Of a DNA stretch of 64,000 nucleotides, positions 34,279 through 44,388 are shown piece by piece. This stretch comes from Gottfriedia acidiceleris (lineage in GTDB: Bacteria; Bacillota; Bacilli; Bacillales; Bacillaceae_G): the NCBI RefSeq assembly GCF_002128425.1, contig NZ_NESS01000003.1:372001-436000 (forward strand), in the 5' to 3' direction. Made by a program: the position numbers and the translations under genes. The stretch's first letter is position 1. Each line of letters starts with the position of its first letter. The notes beneath the pieces are model-generated. The model was not told the origin of the DNA, made no database searches, and saw nothing but the letters and a program-made list of their open reading frames with translations.

Positions 34279-35218
34279 AAAGCGCCCCTCCCATACTCTA
34301 CGATGTTCCCATTCCTGTTTTAGTTTTATTATATTGAGTGTTGATGTGATTTTAATTTTGAAAAAAAGTATCAACATTGGTTTTTCTGATTATGTTTTGA
34401 TTTTTCACTGATTAAATCGTTTATAGTTGCGTATGTTATCTCCTTCCTAAAACCAACTGAACAAATTCAAATGATTCCAACTCCAATAAAAAAACATTCT
34501 ACAATTAAAACTGATTTCCCTTTGATTTAAACTTGGGTTATTTTTGCCTTGATTTTATTGGATTTCTTGGTCGGTGAGGATAATTTCAGAGAAAATATAT
34601 GTTAAATAAGCCCAATTTTATGTTTATCGATTGTACAAATAATACTTAATTAGAAAAAACCACCAATAATTGGTGGTTTTAAATAGTTTTGATGAAGATT
34701 CTACTTTTCTTAACTTAATAACAGACACTTATTCTCATCTCTAAGTGGACCCCTTAGCTCCCTTAACTGATAAAACTATTGAAAACAGAGGTAACCTTAT
34801 GAGTAGGTGAGTCACCTAGCAGTACAAGTTGTAGGTTTAGGATCTCTAAGTTATAAAGTCTGGTACAATTAAATGTTAAATTTCTTATATCCTAGCAAAA
34901 TCATTTCTACTTTTTTTTATCTTATTTTTTGGTTATCAATTTTTAAAAGGTTCAATAACCCTCCTAAAACTTCTGTATTGGTTAATCTTTGGCATATACT
35001 TTACATGTCTAATTAATTTAACTTTTTCCAAAAGTTTTGACGAGTTCAGTGATAGGGTACTAACTTCATAGATTCATAAATATGTTTACACAAAAAATAG
35101 TCATTTATAAACTATAAACGTTAATATGATTATTTAATATGATACCTGATTACTCTGTAAGTCCAAATAGAGGCTGCCCCTTAAAAGTTTTACCTTTGGG
35201 ACAACTATTATGTTTTTT
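34279..35218. other. Noncoding region with two hairpins
   Basis: No gene seen in 940 bases. It holds a terminator at 34656-34680 (AAAACCACCA / TGGTGGTTTT), better placed for minus-strand transcripts. It also has a small perfect palindrome AGGTGA-G-TCACCT (about 34805-34817) and a second hairpin at about 35170-35210 (GGCTGCCCC / GGGACAAC) just after the permease stop. These probably end the efflux operon. Confidence 0.5.
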
Positions 35219-36373
35219 CTATTCATATCGAAGAGCTTGTATTGGATCAAGCTTAGATGCTTTATTCGCTGGAAAAACACCGAATATTACGCCAACTAAT
35301 AAAGAGAATACGAATGATAAAAGCATAACCGGAATGGAATATGCAATTGCAGTTCCTGTTGTTATAGTGAATATTTGAGCACTTATTAAGCCAATTACAA
35401 CGCCTATAATTCCCCCAAGCGAACTTAATACCATTGATTCAATGAGGAATTGAAGTAGAATACTTCCACGCTTTGCTCCAATTGCTTTTCTTATACCGAT
35501 TTCCTTTGTACGCTCTGAAACCGATACAAGCATAATATTCATAATACCGATACCGCCAACAATAAGTGAGATTGCAGCACTTCCGCCTAGCATTAATGTC
35601 ATCGTTTCATTAACAGATGAAGCGGTTTTCATTAAATCTTCTGGACTAGAAACACTATAACTATCTTGATCACCAATAATCGTAAACATCTTTTGTTCGA
35701 TCCTACGTAATGTAAAGTTAACCATATTTTCATTTTCAACTTTTACATAAACTGACCCCACAGTGGTAGTAGAGGCTAAGCGTTGTGCTGTGCTAAGTGG
35801 AACAATGATTGTACTGTCCCCACTTGAGCCTAACGAACTACCGACTGATTCAAGTACCCCAACAACTCTAAATGACGTTCCATTCACTTGAACAGATTGA
35901 CCAACTGGATTTCCAAAGCCGAATAATGTTTGTGCAGTGCTTGAACCAAGTACCGCAATTTTTGAGTGATTATCATTATCCAAGTCTGCGATAAATCGTC
36001 CTGATTGCAGTTCCAAATCACGAACTTTTAAATAAGAAGATGTTGTTCCTGTCACTGACACTTGTGCATTTGTTTGTCCATTTTTTACAGTCACTCTTCC
36101 AGAAACAGTCGGAGCAATTACATCTACTCCTTCAACATCTTTAAGTTGATTAGCATCAGCTTCTTTAAATGTAACATCTGAACCAGTAACACTCACAGTT
36201 AATACATTTGTACCTAGACTTCCAATCTGATCTTGCACTTCTTTCGTTGATCCTTGACCGATCGCAACCATAACAATAACGGAGGATACACCGATAATAA
36301 TACCTAGCATCGTCAGGAACGCTCTTACTTTATTTCCTTTAATGCTCTTAAGCGCCATTCTCAGTGTCTGCAA
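35219..36373 (-). CDS. MacB/YknZ-type ABC transporter permease
   Basis: 384 residues. The N-terminal helix (LTMLGIIIGVSSVIVMVAIG) is followed by a MacB periplasmic-core-like extracellular domain (about 45-240) and three C-terminal helices of the FtsX type, with KEIGIRKAIGAKRGSILLQF between them. The start is taken as TTG 36373, seven bases after GGAGG, overlapping the ATPase gene by 26 bases. Third gene of an adaptor-ATPase-permease operon like B. subtilis yknXYZ, which exports antimicrobial or toxic peptides. No yknW homologue is seen. Confidence 0.9.
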   Translation of the reverse strand: MQTLRMALKSIKGNKVRAFLTMLGIIIGVSSVIVMVAIGQGSTKEVQDQIGSLGTNVLTVSVTGSDVTFKEADANQLKDVEGVDVIAPTVSGRVTVKNGQTNAQVSVTGTTSSYLKVRDLELQSGRFIADLDNDNHSKIAVLGSSTAQTLFGFGNPVGQSVQVNGTSFRVVGVLESVGSSLGSSGDSTIIVPLSTAQRLASTTTVGSVYVKVENENMVNFTLRRIEQKMFTIIGDQDSYSVSSPEDLMKTASSVNETMTLMLGGSAAISLIVGGIGIMNIMLVSVSERTKEIGIRKAIGAKRGSILLQFLIESMVLSSLGGIIGVVIGLISAQIFTITTGTAIAYSIPVMLLSFVFSLLVGVIFGVFPANKASKLDPIQALRYE

Positions 36374-37067
36374 ACCATTCACCTCCATCCTCGTATAACT
36401 GACCATCGTGAATTCGTACGATACGATTTGCATTTTTAGCTACTTCTAAATCATGTGTAATTAGAATAATCGTATGCCCTTGCTCATTTAACAAATTCAT
36501 AATCTCCAAAATTTCCTTACTTGTTTTACTATCGAGAGCACCAGTCGGTTCATCTGCAAGTAGAATTGGTGGGCTTCCAGCGAGGGCACGTGCAATCGCG
36601 ACACGTTGTTGCTGACCCCCTGATAATTGAGTTGGTAAATGATTCGCTCGATCTACCAATCCTACTTTTTTTAACGCCGAAAGAGCAATTTCTCTTCGTT
36701 CACCTGTTTTCATTCCTCTATAAATGAGTGGAAGCTCTACGTTTTCTACCGCAGTTAGCTTAGGTATAAGATTAAAGTTTTGAAAAATAAACCCAATTTT
36801 TTCATTTCGTATAGTCGCTAATTGTGAACTCTTCATTTCCCCTACATCTTCACTATCAATCAAATATCTCCCAGAGTCAGGTCGATCTAAGCATCCAATC
36901 ATATTCATAAATGTTGATTTTCCAGAACCTGACGGACCTATGATTGAAATAAAATCACCCTTTTGGATATCGAGAGATACACTTTGAAGAGCCATTACCG
37001 TTTCTCCACCAAGCTCATACATTTTCGTCATGTTTTTTATTTGAATAATCGGCTCAAAGTTAGTCAT
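36348..37067 (-). CDS. MacB/LolD-type ABC transporter ATPase
   Basis: A 239-residue ATPase with Walker A GPSGSGKST, Q-loop FIFQNFNLI, signature LSGGQQQRVAIARAL, Walker B ILLADEPTGALD and the switch His in ILITHDLE. It powers the adjacent permease. Its ATG overlaps the adaptor stop by one base (TAATG), and its 3' end overlaps the permease start. Confidence 0.95.
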   Translation of the reverse strand: MTNFEPIIQIKNMTKMYELGGETVMALQSVSLDIQKGDFISIIGPSGSGKSTFMNMIGCLDRPDSGRYLIDSEDVGEMKSSQLATIRNEKIGFIFQNFNLIPKLTAVENVELPLIYRGMKTGERREIALSALKKVGLVDRANHLPTQLSGGQQQRVAIARALAGSPPILLADEPTGALDSKTSKEILEIMNLLNEQGHTIILITHDLEVAKNANRIVRIHDGQLYEDGGEWFADTENGA

Positions 37068-38341
37068 TATTTCCCTCCTAGTCCGCCACCTGATTGAGTT
37101 CTACCACCGAAGTTTCCTCCACTACGGTTAAATCCTCCACCTTGGAATTCTCCACCTGGGAATCCACCACTTTGCATCATAAATCCACCAGAATTACTTC
37201 TAGATTTAACGCTCGGTATTTCAATAGACTCTCCTTCACTTAATCCACTTGTAATTTCTACACTCGTATCATTTGAGATACCAGTTTGTACTGTAACTTT
37301 CTTAGTTGATTCTAAAGAACCATCTGTAGATGTAGGAACTAGTACATATTTTTCATTTCCATTTTTATATACTGCTTCTACTGGAACATAAAGCGCGTCT
37401 GCTTTACTTTGTATTAAAATACTTGCTTCTGTTGACATACCAATTTTCAGACTTTTTGGATCATTAATTTTTACGGTTACATCAAATGTTGAAACGCCAT
37501 TTGTCGATGTACCTTCATTTGATACTTTTGTTACTTTCCCATCAAATGATTGACCTTCAAAGGCACTTGCTGATATTTTTACTGACTGTCCAACCTTTAC
37601 TTTTGGAATATCTAATTCATCAACACTGATTGTTGTTTCCAAAGAACTGTAATTTGTTATATGAGCAACAGTCGCTGAGCTTTGCACAGAATCTCCACTT
37701 TCAACAGAAAGAGTTGTAATTGTCCCAGATACTGGTGCCTGTAAAATACTACCATCTGTAAACTTTACAAGTGTTGCACCTGCTTTTACAACAGAACCTT
37801 CCTTAACATATACAGTATCTGCTATTAAACTGCTACCTCCTGTATTTCCACTAACTGAACTATCTGAGGAGCTGCCTGTATCTTCTCTTGTAATAGGTGA
37901 TGTTACTCCATCTTCATCTTCTATACGAAGTAGTACTTTCCCTTGTGAAGCTCCGCTACCGCTTGTCACCTTAACCGATGTGATTTCTCCATCAAATGGA
38001 GCTTTAACAACATCACCATTCTCAAATGTTACAAGCGTGTCACCTTTATCTACTGATTCACCAGATGAAACACTTACACTATCCACAACAAGAATTGTAT
38101 TTGCCGCAGTAACATCTTCGTCAGTATTTGCTGTTACCGAACCCGATCCGCTAACAGCTACTTCTAACTTTCCTTTTTGTGCCGTAATTGTTTGTGCTGT
38201 AGCCATCACATTCTGGGCTTGATTTGCTTGACTCTTACTATATATAAACCAACCACTTCCTCCACCTACAGCAACAACAATAACTGAAATAATAACCCAC
38301 TTTTTCAATTTTCTTTTCTCCTCTCCATTATCTTGATTCAC
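37067..38341 (-). CDS. Efflux adaptor (HlyD/MacA/YknX-like) with Gly-rich tail
   Basis: 424 residues. An N-terminal membrane anchor (about 14-33) is followed by two biotinyl-lipoyl-like barrels: one split by VTVxFENGDVVKAPFDGEI, the second by VKFTDGSILQAPVSGTI. Beta-barrel and membrane-proximal domains follow. The first and second lipoyl regions look like an internal duplication. The last 40 residues are Gly/Phe/Asn-rich (SGGFPGGEFQGGGF), unusual for the family and perhaps a wall-contact segment. It bridges the ABC transporter to the cell exterior. Confidence 0.88.
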   Translation of the reverse strand: MNQDNGEEKRKLKKWVIISVIVVAVGGGSGWFIYSKSQANQAQNVMATAQTITAQKGKLEVAVSGSGSVTANTDEDVTAANTILVVDSVSVSSGESVDKGDTLVTFENGDVVKAPFDGEITSVKVTSGSGASQGKVLLRIEDEDGVTSPITREDTGSSSDSSVSGNTGGSSLIADTVYVKEGSVVKAGATLVKFTDGSILQAPVSGTITTLSVESGDSVQSSATVAHITNYSSLETTISVDELDIPKVKVGQSVKISASAFEGQSFDGKVTKVSNEGTSTNGVSTFDVTVKINDPKSLKIGMSTEASILIQSKADALYVPVEAVYKNGNEKYVLVPTSTDGSLESTKKVTVQTGISNDTSVEITSGLSEGESIEIPSVKSRSNSGGFMMQSGGFPGGEFQGGGFNRSGGNFGGRTQSGGGLGGK

Positions 38342-38737
38342 ATGGTATTTGCTGAAATGAATAATATCCTTAAAGCCACTGATAGTATCCTAATAATCTC
38401 ATTTCTGAAAAATCAATGCCTGTCCTTCGTTTATACACAAACTCACTCTAATAATGATCGTTTTTAAGTAAATTGTATTAGAGCTTGTTTTATTTTTTTT
38501 ACGCCTCCTAATTTCTTTTGATAAGGTCATTTTGAATTGTATACCTTAAATTTTCCTTAATATAAATCCAAGATTTTTAATAAGAAGAGAACTTATGTCA
38601 ATATTGGTAGCATTTAAAACTCTTAACATTTGAACGTAAAAAAATAATCCCCTTCTAAATTTCTAGAAGGGGATTTTCTTTACTTATCACTAATAAAATA
38701 GGTGTTCTATGGATCTTTGTTACAAAGTATTTCTTAT
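38342..38737. other. Promoter region of the efflux operon and symporter terminator
   Basis: Carries the upstream region of the adaptor gene and, at 38645-38675, the symporter terminator. No other gene or structure seen. Confidence 0.5.
38640..38680 (-). terminator. Terminator of the amino-acid-derivative catabolic cluster
   Basis: AATCCCCTTCTA pairs with TAGAAGGGGATT with flanking A and T runs, about 65 bases after the symporter stop. Confidence 0.88.
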
Positions 38738-40210
38738 TTAAGCTACAATTTCTTTTTTGCTTTGAACCGCTATATTTTTAGTAAGTAAGCTTACAACGAC
38801 TAAAAATACAAGATTTACAACTAAGCCAATAACACCGATATTCAAATCTTTAATATATTGAGGTAGTGCTGGGAATAATGATCCGATTGTTGTATTACTT
38901 ATAGTTACATAAGTAACTGTAGCAACTCCAGTAAAAATACCAGCGAACGCACCTTGTTTCGTTACAAAGTTCTTTTTCATTAAACTAAAGACAAGAGTTG
39001 GGAACAATTGAGTAACTAGACTGTATCCCATTAAAAGAAGAGTTACTAATGTAGTTCCGCCATTAAACGTGAAATAAACTGCGAATAAAGCCACCACAGG
39101 AACAAGGTATTTAGCTAAAGTAGCAACTTGCTTTTCTGTAGCAGAAGGTACAAATACTTTATAAATATTTTTTGATATTAACGTAGCAGATGCCATTAGA
39201 ATCATCGAGCCTGGTACGATTGCCGTTAATACCCCTGCTCCACCAATAATTCCAACAAACCACGGGTTAAAAGATTGTTTACTTAATTTTAATAAAGACA
39301 AATCGGCATCCGGACCTTGTAGTCCAGGAACTTGAAGAATTGCTGCAAATCCAACGAAAAACACAAAAAGCAACACAAGTTGGTATAAAGGCATGATAAT
39401 CGCATTTTTACGAAATACATTTTCACTTTTAGCTGAATAAATAGAGCCAAACGTATGCGGCCACATATAAAAACCTAAGGCAGTTAAAAGAACAGTAGAA
39501 TTAAACCAAGATACACTTAACCCCTCTTTTGGAAGACTTAGAAAACCTGGCTTTGCTTTATCAACAGCTTCAAACATTTCCTGGAATCCACCATAATAAT
39601 GAAAAGGAAGATAGATTCCTAGAAAAAGAACAACACCAAGAATCATAATATCCTTTAATGCTGCAGTCCATGCAGATCCATGGATACCAGATATCATTAC
39701 ATAAATAGTCACTGAAATTGCACCTATCCAAATAGCAAATGTTGGTGAAATCATTCCATAAGAAGCCTCCGAAACAATGCTTCCCAATCCTTTTAATTGT
39801 AGAACTAAGTAAGGAATTACAGCAGATACACCAACAAGTGAAACTAAAACACCAAGGGCTTTACTTTTGTATTTACTTGCAAAAAAGTCCGGTTGGGACA
39901 TTAAATTATTTTCTTTAGCATATTTCCAAATCTTTGGAAGTAACCAATAAGACATAATATAAGCAAGTGCACCGTAAGCAGTGATATAGTATGTTGGTCC
40001 TCCTTTTCCATAAGCCCAACCACTTCCACCTAGAAAAGTAAAAGTAGTATAGATTTCACCAGCCATTAAAAGAAAGACAAAAATAGTACCAAATCCTCTT
40101 CCTCCAACACTCCATTGCTCAAGATTCATGTCTTTTCCTTTTCTAGCTTGTACACCTAAAAAAATCGATATTGCAAGAAAGAGAAAAATAATAATTAATG
40201 CACTATTCAT
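38738..40210 (-). CDS. Sodium:solute symporter (SSF family)
   Basis: A 490-residue membrane protein with about 13 helices and the SSF core (QWSVGGRGFGTIFVFLLMAGE, then YSLVTQLFPTLVFSLM near the end). SSF proteins import amino acids, carboxylates or similar solutes with sodium. It is preceded by a DUF3311 small membrane protein, the usual partner of this SSF subgroup, and by several N-acyl/N-carbamoyl amino acid hydrolases, so an amino-acid derivative is the likely substrate (inference). Confidence 0.9.
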   Translation of the reverse strand: MNSALIIIFLFLAISIFLGVQARKGKDMNLEQWSVGGRGFGTIFVFLLMAGEIYTTFTFLGGSGWAYGKGGPTYYITAYGALAYIMSYWLLPKIWKYAKENNLMSQPDFFASKYKSKALGVLVSLVGVSAVIPYLVLQLKGLGSIVSEASYGMISPTFAIWIGAISVTIYVMISGIHGSAWTAALKDIMILGVVLFLGIYLPFHYYGGFQEMFEAVDKAKPGFLSLPKEGLSVSWFNSTVLLTALGFYMWPHTFGSIYSAKSENVFRKNAIIMPLYQLVLLFVFFVGFAAILQVPGLQGPDADLSLLKLSKQSFNPWFVGIIGGAGVLTAIVPGSMILMASATLISKNIYKVFVPSATEKQVATLAKYLVPVVALFAVYFTFNGGTTLVTLLLMGYSLVTQLFPTLVFSLMKKNFVTKQGAFAGIFTGVATVTYVTISNTTIGSLFPALPQYIKDLNIGVIGLVVNLVFLVVVSLLTKNIAVQSKKEIVA

Positions 40211-40211
40211 T

Positions 40212-40406
40212 TTATCTGTCCCCCTTATTCGCCGAATCTAATTTGAAGATAATCCACATAATTGGTGTTGAAAAAACGGTCCATAGCACTACCCAAAAAA
40301 GGAGAAAAGGCATTCCTAATACAAATGGTTCCACGTGGTTTGCCCAAGATGAAAAGCCTAGAATAGCAATAAACGGAATAAGTGCTAATAAATGATAGAT
40401 TTTCAA
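40212..40406 (-). CDS. DUF3311 small membrane protein
   Basis: A 64-residue protein with two transmembrane helices (IYHLLALIPFIAILGFSSWA and LGMPFLLFWVVLWTVFS) and a charged C-terminus. DUF3311 proteins are regularly encoded directly before SSF symporters, as here with one base between, and probably form a subunit of the transporter. Confidence 0.88.
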   Translation of the reverse strand: MKIYHLLALIPFIAILGFSSWANHVEPFVLGMPFLLFWVVLWTVFSTPIMWIIFKLDSANKGDR

Positions 40407-40516
40407 AAATTGTTCCCCACTTTCAATTTAATTTACATAAGTTTAAATATTCAGAAAATATAAGTTTAGATTAAGTAGATCCTTGAAAAATAAGGGTCTA
40501 CTTAACCATTAGTCTA

Positions 40517-41692
40517 TTAATCTAAAAGCTTAAATGCGGCATGAACAAACAAGTTTACACCAATTTCCAAAGCGTCCTCATCTATTGTAAAACGAGCATG
40601 ATGATGCGGATAAGTAATATCCTTTTCTTTATTTCCTGCTCCCACATAGAAGAAAGTGCCTGGTGCCTTTTGTTGGAAAGCCGAGAAATCTTCACCGCCC
40701 ATGTTTGGTTTCATAAGGTCGAGAGTCTTTTCATCAAACACTTCTAGAATGGTTTCTTCAATAGCCTTCGTAATATGCTCATCGTTGATAACAGGGCGAT
40801 ACCCAAACTCATAATTAAATTTGTACCTTGCACCATGAGCCTCAGTTATTCCTTTTATAACTCGTTCCATAAGTTCAGGAACCGATTTCCTAAGGTTTGC
40901 GTTGAAACTACGAACGGTTCCACAAATTTCAACTGAACCTGGAATTACGTTATGAGTTGTACCTCCAATAAACTTGGTAACAGAAACTACTAGATTATCA
41001 AGCGGATCAGTATTTCTAGAAACGATATGTTGAAGATTCGTTACAACTTGGGAAGCGATAGCAATCGAATCGATCGTGTCATGAGGAAGTGCTGCATGTC
41101 CACCCCTACCTTCAACAGTAATATAGAAAGTATCTGGAGCAGCCATCATCGGTCCATAAACTACACCTACTGTACCTAGTTTCATAGGAGCCCAAAGATG
41201 AGCACCAATTACCATGTCTACTCCATCCATTACTCCTGCTTGTACCATTTCTTCTGCACCACCAGGATACAACTCTTCGGCGTGTTGAAACAAAAAGCGT
41301 ACTTCACCTTTGATCTTATCTTTTAAACTAGTTAGAATTTTTGCTGTGCCTAGAAGCATTGCTGTATGACCATCGTGCCCACAAGCATGCATCACACCTG
41401 GATTTGTAGAAGCAAATTCAAAAGTGTTTTCTTCTTCGATCGGTAATGCGTCCATATCCGCACGAAATGCTAGTACCTTGCCGGGCTCGGAACCAATCAG
41501 ACGAGCCATAACACTCGTCTTTGTTGGACGAGATATCTCTAAATTCCCGAAAGATTGAAGTGTATCATAAACATATTGAGCTGTTTTTTCTTCATGAAAA
41601 GATAACTCCGGATACTGATGGAAATGCCTTCTCCACTTAATTACTTCTTCTTTTGTTTGTTCTACTAAACTACTTAATGATAATGTTTGCAT
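40517..41692 (-). CDS. M20 family N-acyl-amino-acid amidohydrolase
   Basis: A 391-residue metallohydrolase: metal ligands in MHACGHDGHT, the EE pair in QHAEELYPGGAEEMV, a GGEDFSAF loop and a C-terminal His. The dimerisation domain lies at about 185-295. Related enzymes release amino acids from N-acyl, N-acetyl or indole-acetyl conjugates. Its start overlaps the stop of the upstream carbamoylase-type gene by one base. Confidence 0.9.
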   Translation of the reverse strand: MQTLSLSSLVEQTKEEVIKWRRHFHQYPELSFHEEKTAQYVYDTLQSFGNLEISRPTKTSVMARLIGSEPGKVLAFRADMDALPIEEENTFEFASTNPGVMHACGHDGHTAMLLGTAKILTSLKDKIKGEVRFLFQHAEELYPGGAEEMVQAGVMDGVDMVIGAHLWAPMKLGTVGVVYGPMMAAPDTFYITVEGRGGHAALPHDTIDSIAIASQVVTNLQHIVSRNTDPLDNLVVSVTKFIGGTTHNVIPGSVEICGTVRSFNANLRKSVPELMERVIKGITEAHGARYKFNYEFGYRPVINDEHITKAIEETILEVFDEKTLDLMKPNMGGEDFSAFQQKAPGTFFYVGAGNKEKDITYPHHHARFTIDEDALEIGVNLFVHAAFKLLD

Positions 41693-42936
41693 TATTGTAT
41701 CCCCCTCTTTTCATTATTAGCTAACTGAAATACAGTTTGATAAAGTACATTAGCACCGTCTTTACAATCTTCCTTTGAACTCCATTCGGCTGGATTATGG
41801 CTTATTCCATCTTTTGAACGGATAAAAAGCATCCCTATTGGACATAGACTTGTAAGCTGCATGCAATCATGCCCAGCTCCACTTGGAAGAAAAAATGGTT
41901 CCACACCAATCGTTTCACAAGCTAATTTTGCAATATCTTGAATTTGATTAGAGCATAATGAAGGTGCAATACGTTGCAACACTTCAACTTGCAATCTTAC
42001 ACCACGTTGTTCACATAAAATTTTAGACCCTTCCAAAATTCGGTTTTCCACTTCATCACGAATTGCTTCATTTACATCGCGAAGATCCAAGGTAAATTCA
42101 ACCTTCCCAGGAATTATATTGATTCCTCCAGGAAACAGCTGCAATTGACCAACTGTTCCAACTGTTGAACCAGTCTTTGCTGATTCAGTTTCAATTAGTT
42201 GAACAATCTGGGAAGCAGCAACTAAAGCATCGTTACGATCGTTCATTGGAGTTGTCCCCGCATGCCCTGCATTACCTTCAATTATGAATTTAAGCCATAA
42301 TGGGCCAGCTATTCCTGTAACAACACCAACTGATAAATTATTGTTCTCAAGCACCTTACCTTGTTCAATATGTAATTCTACATAGGCTTTTACTGATCCA
42401 ATTTGTCTGACTGATTGATCAATTGATAATGGATCATACCCTGCCTCGCTCATCGCCTCCGCTACAGTAATCCCTTGTTGATCCTTATTTTGAAGTTCTT
42501 CCAAGTTGAGTGTTCCAGCAATTCCCCGACTCCCAATCATTCCGAAGCTAAATCTTGCTCCTTCTTCATCTGTAAATACAATAACTTCAATTGGATGCAC
42601 TGTTGAGATTCCCTGTTCATTCATCGTCTGTAGGATTTCAATTCCAGAGAGAACGCCAAGTGGACCGTCAAAATTTCCTCCGTTATATACAGAATCAATG
42701 TGTGAGCCTACAAGTACAACTGGTGCATTTTGTTTAGTCCCTTCTTTACGTCCAACTAGATTTCCAACTGTATCTTCGTAAACTTTTAATCCTGCTTCAA
42801 TCATATAGGAAGTAACTAGTTCTTTAGCTTTTCTCTCATTTTCAGTAAAAGACAAACGAGTAATTCCTCCAGACTCTTGTTTACCTATCGACCCTAATTC
42901 CATTAGGCGATTCCACAATCTATCCTGATTAATCAT
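41692..42936 (-). CDS. Zn-dependent N-carbamoyl-L-amino acid hydrolase / allantoate amidohydrolase family enzyme
   Basis: A 414-residue M20-superfamily enzyme with the motifs [58 protein letters not shown] and PSGAGHDC that define the hydantoinase/carbamoylase family. It removes carbamoyl or ureido groups from N-carbamoyl amino acids or related compounds. The start is the ATG at 42936 after GGGAGG. It heads the promoter-proximal part of a four-gene unit with the M20, DUF3311 and SSF genes. Confidence 0.88.
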   Translation of the reverse strand: MINQDRLWNRLMELGSIGKQESGGITRLSFTENERKAKELVTSYMIEAGLKVYEDTVGNLVGRKEGTKQNAPVVLVGSHIDSVYNGGNFDGPLGVLSGIEILQTMNEQGISTVHPIEVIVFTDEEGARFSFGMIGSRGIAGTLNLEELQNKDQQGITVAEAMSEAGYDPLSIDQSVRQIGSVKAYVELHIEQGKVLENNNLSVGVVTGIAGPLWLKFIIEGNAGHAGTTPMNDRNDALVAASQIVQLIETESAKTGSTVGTVGQLQLFPGGINIIPGKVEFTLDLRDVNEAIRDEVENRILEGSKILCEQRGVRLQVEVLQRIAPSLCSNQIQDIAKLACETIGVEPFFLPSGAGHDCMQLTSLCPIGMLFIRSKDGISHNPAEWSSKEDCKDGANVLYQTVFQLANNEKRGIQ

Positions 42937-42959
42937 GTTTCCTCCCAATATTAAATTTT

Positions 42960-43019
42960 ATTTTAGGTTCATTTATGGCTATGACCATAACTATAGCACT
43001 AATTATTTATTTTGTTAAG
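42960..43019 (-). promoter_or_regulatory. Promoter and operator of the carbamoylase-symporter unit
   Basis: On the minus strand a TTAACA-like -35, 17 bases, then TATAGT; the -10 is fused to a motif read on the plus strand as GGCTATGACCATAACTATAG (42977-42996). The same 20 bases with four C/T changes occur at 46640-46659 upstream of the first gene of the cluster. TTATGG/CCATAA gives local dyad symmetry here. Confidence 0.6.
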
Positions 43020-43049
43020 TAATAATATTCAGAATATTAAATTTCAAAA

Positions 43050-43080
43050 GAAAAACGATAAGTTTATACTTATCGTCACA
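43050..43080 (-). terminator. Terminator of the cluster regulator gene
   Basis: ACGATAAG pairs with CTTATCGT across a TTTATA loop, followed on the minus strand by TTTTCTTTTG. It overlaps the regulator's stop codon, splitting the cluster into two transcripts. Confidence 0.8.
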
Positions 43081-44377
43081 GGGTAATTTTATAAATATTT
43101 CTAGGTCTTCCACGTGAAAATGGTGTTTCCTCACCTATAACCTGAGCAATTCCTTGTTCTTCTAATTCTTTTAAAATTCTACGTGCGCTTCTTGGCATGA
43201 TTTGCATATACTGTGCCAGCTCGTGAGCTCCAATTTCACTTTTTCCTATTTTTTTAAGAATAGACTCCAGCTTACTAAGCGTAGAAATACTAAGAGAAGT
43301 TTGTTCGCTTATTTTTTGTAGTTCCTTTGAGACATAAGAATATGTAATTTGTTCTTCTCTTCCCAACGGACCTGCTATCGTTTGATTATCGAGAGCAACC
43401 ATCCAACTTCCTTTTCCATACTCTCTAGCATGAAATAAAGCTCTTCCGGCGTGAATTTCTGCTTCGTAAGCCGTTTTACCGATTCCAATACCACAAGTAA
43501 TTACTTCTTTTTTTAATTCTTCAAGATCTTCCAAATTCGGAATAATAGAAAATTCATTCGTTATATCCTGTAATAGTCCTCGGGTTGTAAAAATGACATA
43601 TCTACCGGGACCAGCAGATTTAAGTGAACCTTGAACTTTATTGGCGTAAACAAGAAGCTTCTCTGCCATTTTAATTTCTATTTTATAGATTTCATCAGTC
43701 GAAAAAGTATCCTTCGCCAATCCAAAATAAGAGTCAATCTCAATCATTTGAACTGCAATTTGACTTTCTTTAAAATGTAACATCTCATAAGTTCGAAGTG
43801 CTAAATTTAGTACGGACTCAATAGCAGACTTAGCAGGAAGTACACGATAAACGGGGACACCCATTTTTTCAAGTTCGATATGTGCCGATCGAAGACATGT
43901 AACTGCTGCTTTTGTTTTACCACTTTTCCATAACTCATAGTGGTATCCTGCAAGTACCTTTGCGTCAACTTCTCCATCATAATATTTCAAAAATAAATCA
44001 TTAGCTTTAATCTCTGCTTCGTCTAAAATACTTTTGAGTTCATCATAATGGAAGTTATCAAAGCTGATCTGCTCCATTGCTATTTGGTTATGATAGAATA
44101 TTTGTAACAAAGTTTTATAGAGACTCGGCCCAGTGTGAGGCGTAAAAAACATAGGTTTTGTAATTTCACCCCAGCTTTTTGCTATTGCATAAGGGACCTT
44201 ACCTGAAAAGAGCCAAATATCAAAATTATTAGCAATTGGTTTTAGAAGATCAATAATTTCCTCTTCTCTCCAATAGACAATAGGGGTACATTCAAATTCA
44301 GGGTATTCCATTATTACAGATTGAATAACGTCAATCGAATCATCAGATCCAAGAAGACCTAAACGGATTTTTTTCAT
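43076..44377 (-). CDS. Transcriptional regulator with cyclase-like middle domain and C-terminal HTH
   Basis: About 433 residues. The N-terminus (KKIRLGLLGSDDSIDVIQSV) looks like a PrpR-N/receiver-like ligand domain. The middle contains AGPGRYVIFTTRG and CGIGIGKTAYEAEIHAGRAL, like the GGDEF/GTP cyclohydrolase III-like domain seen in some regulators. The end (about 385-433, LAQYMQIMPRSARRILKELE) is a winged helix with an RGRP basic patch. The start is the second ATG (44377), five bases after GGAGG. Encoded inside the amino-acid-derivative cluster, it probably controls both of that cluster's promoters. Ligand unknown. Confidence 0.7.
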   Translation of the reverse strand: MKKIRLGLLGSDDSIDVIQSVIMEYPEFECTPIVYWREEEIIDLLKPIANNFDIWLFSGKVPYAIAKSWGEITKPMFFTPHTGPSLYKTLLQIFYHNQIAMEQISFDNFHYDELKSILDEAEIKANDLFLKYYDGEVDAKVLAGYHYELWKSGKTKAAVTCLRSAHIELEKMGVPVYRVLPAKSAIESVLNLALRTYEMLHFKESQIAVQMIEIDSYFGLAKDTFSTDEIYKIEIKMAEKLLVYANKVQGSLKSAGPGRYVIFTTRGLLQDITNEFSIIPNLEDLEELKKEVITCGIGIGKTAYEAEIHAGRALFHAREYGKGSWMVALDNQTIAGPLGREEQITYSYVSKELQKISEQTSLSISTLSKLESILKKIGKSEIGAHELAQYMQIMPRSARRILKELEEQGIAQVIGEETPFSRGRPRNIYKITL

Positions 44378-44388
44378 CATTTCCTCCA

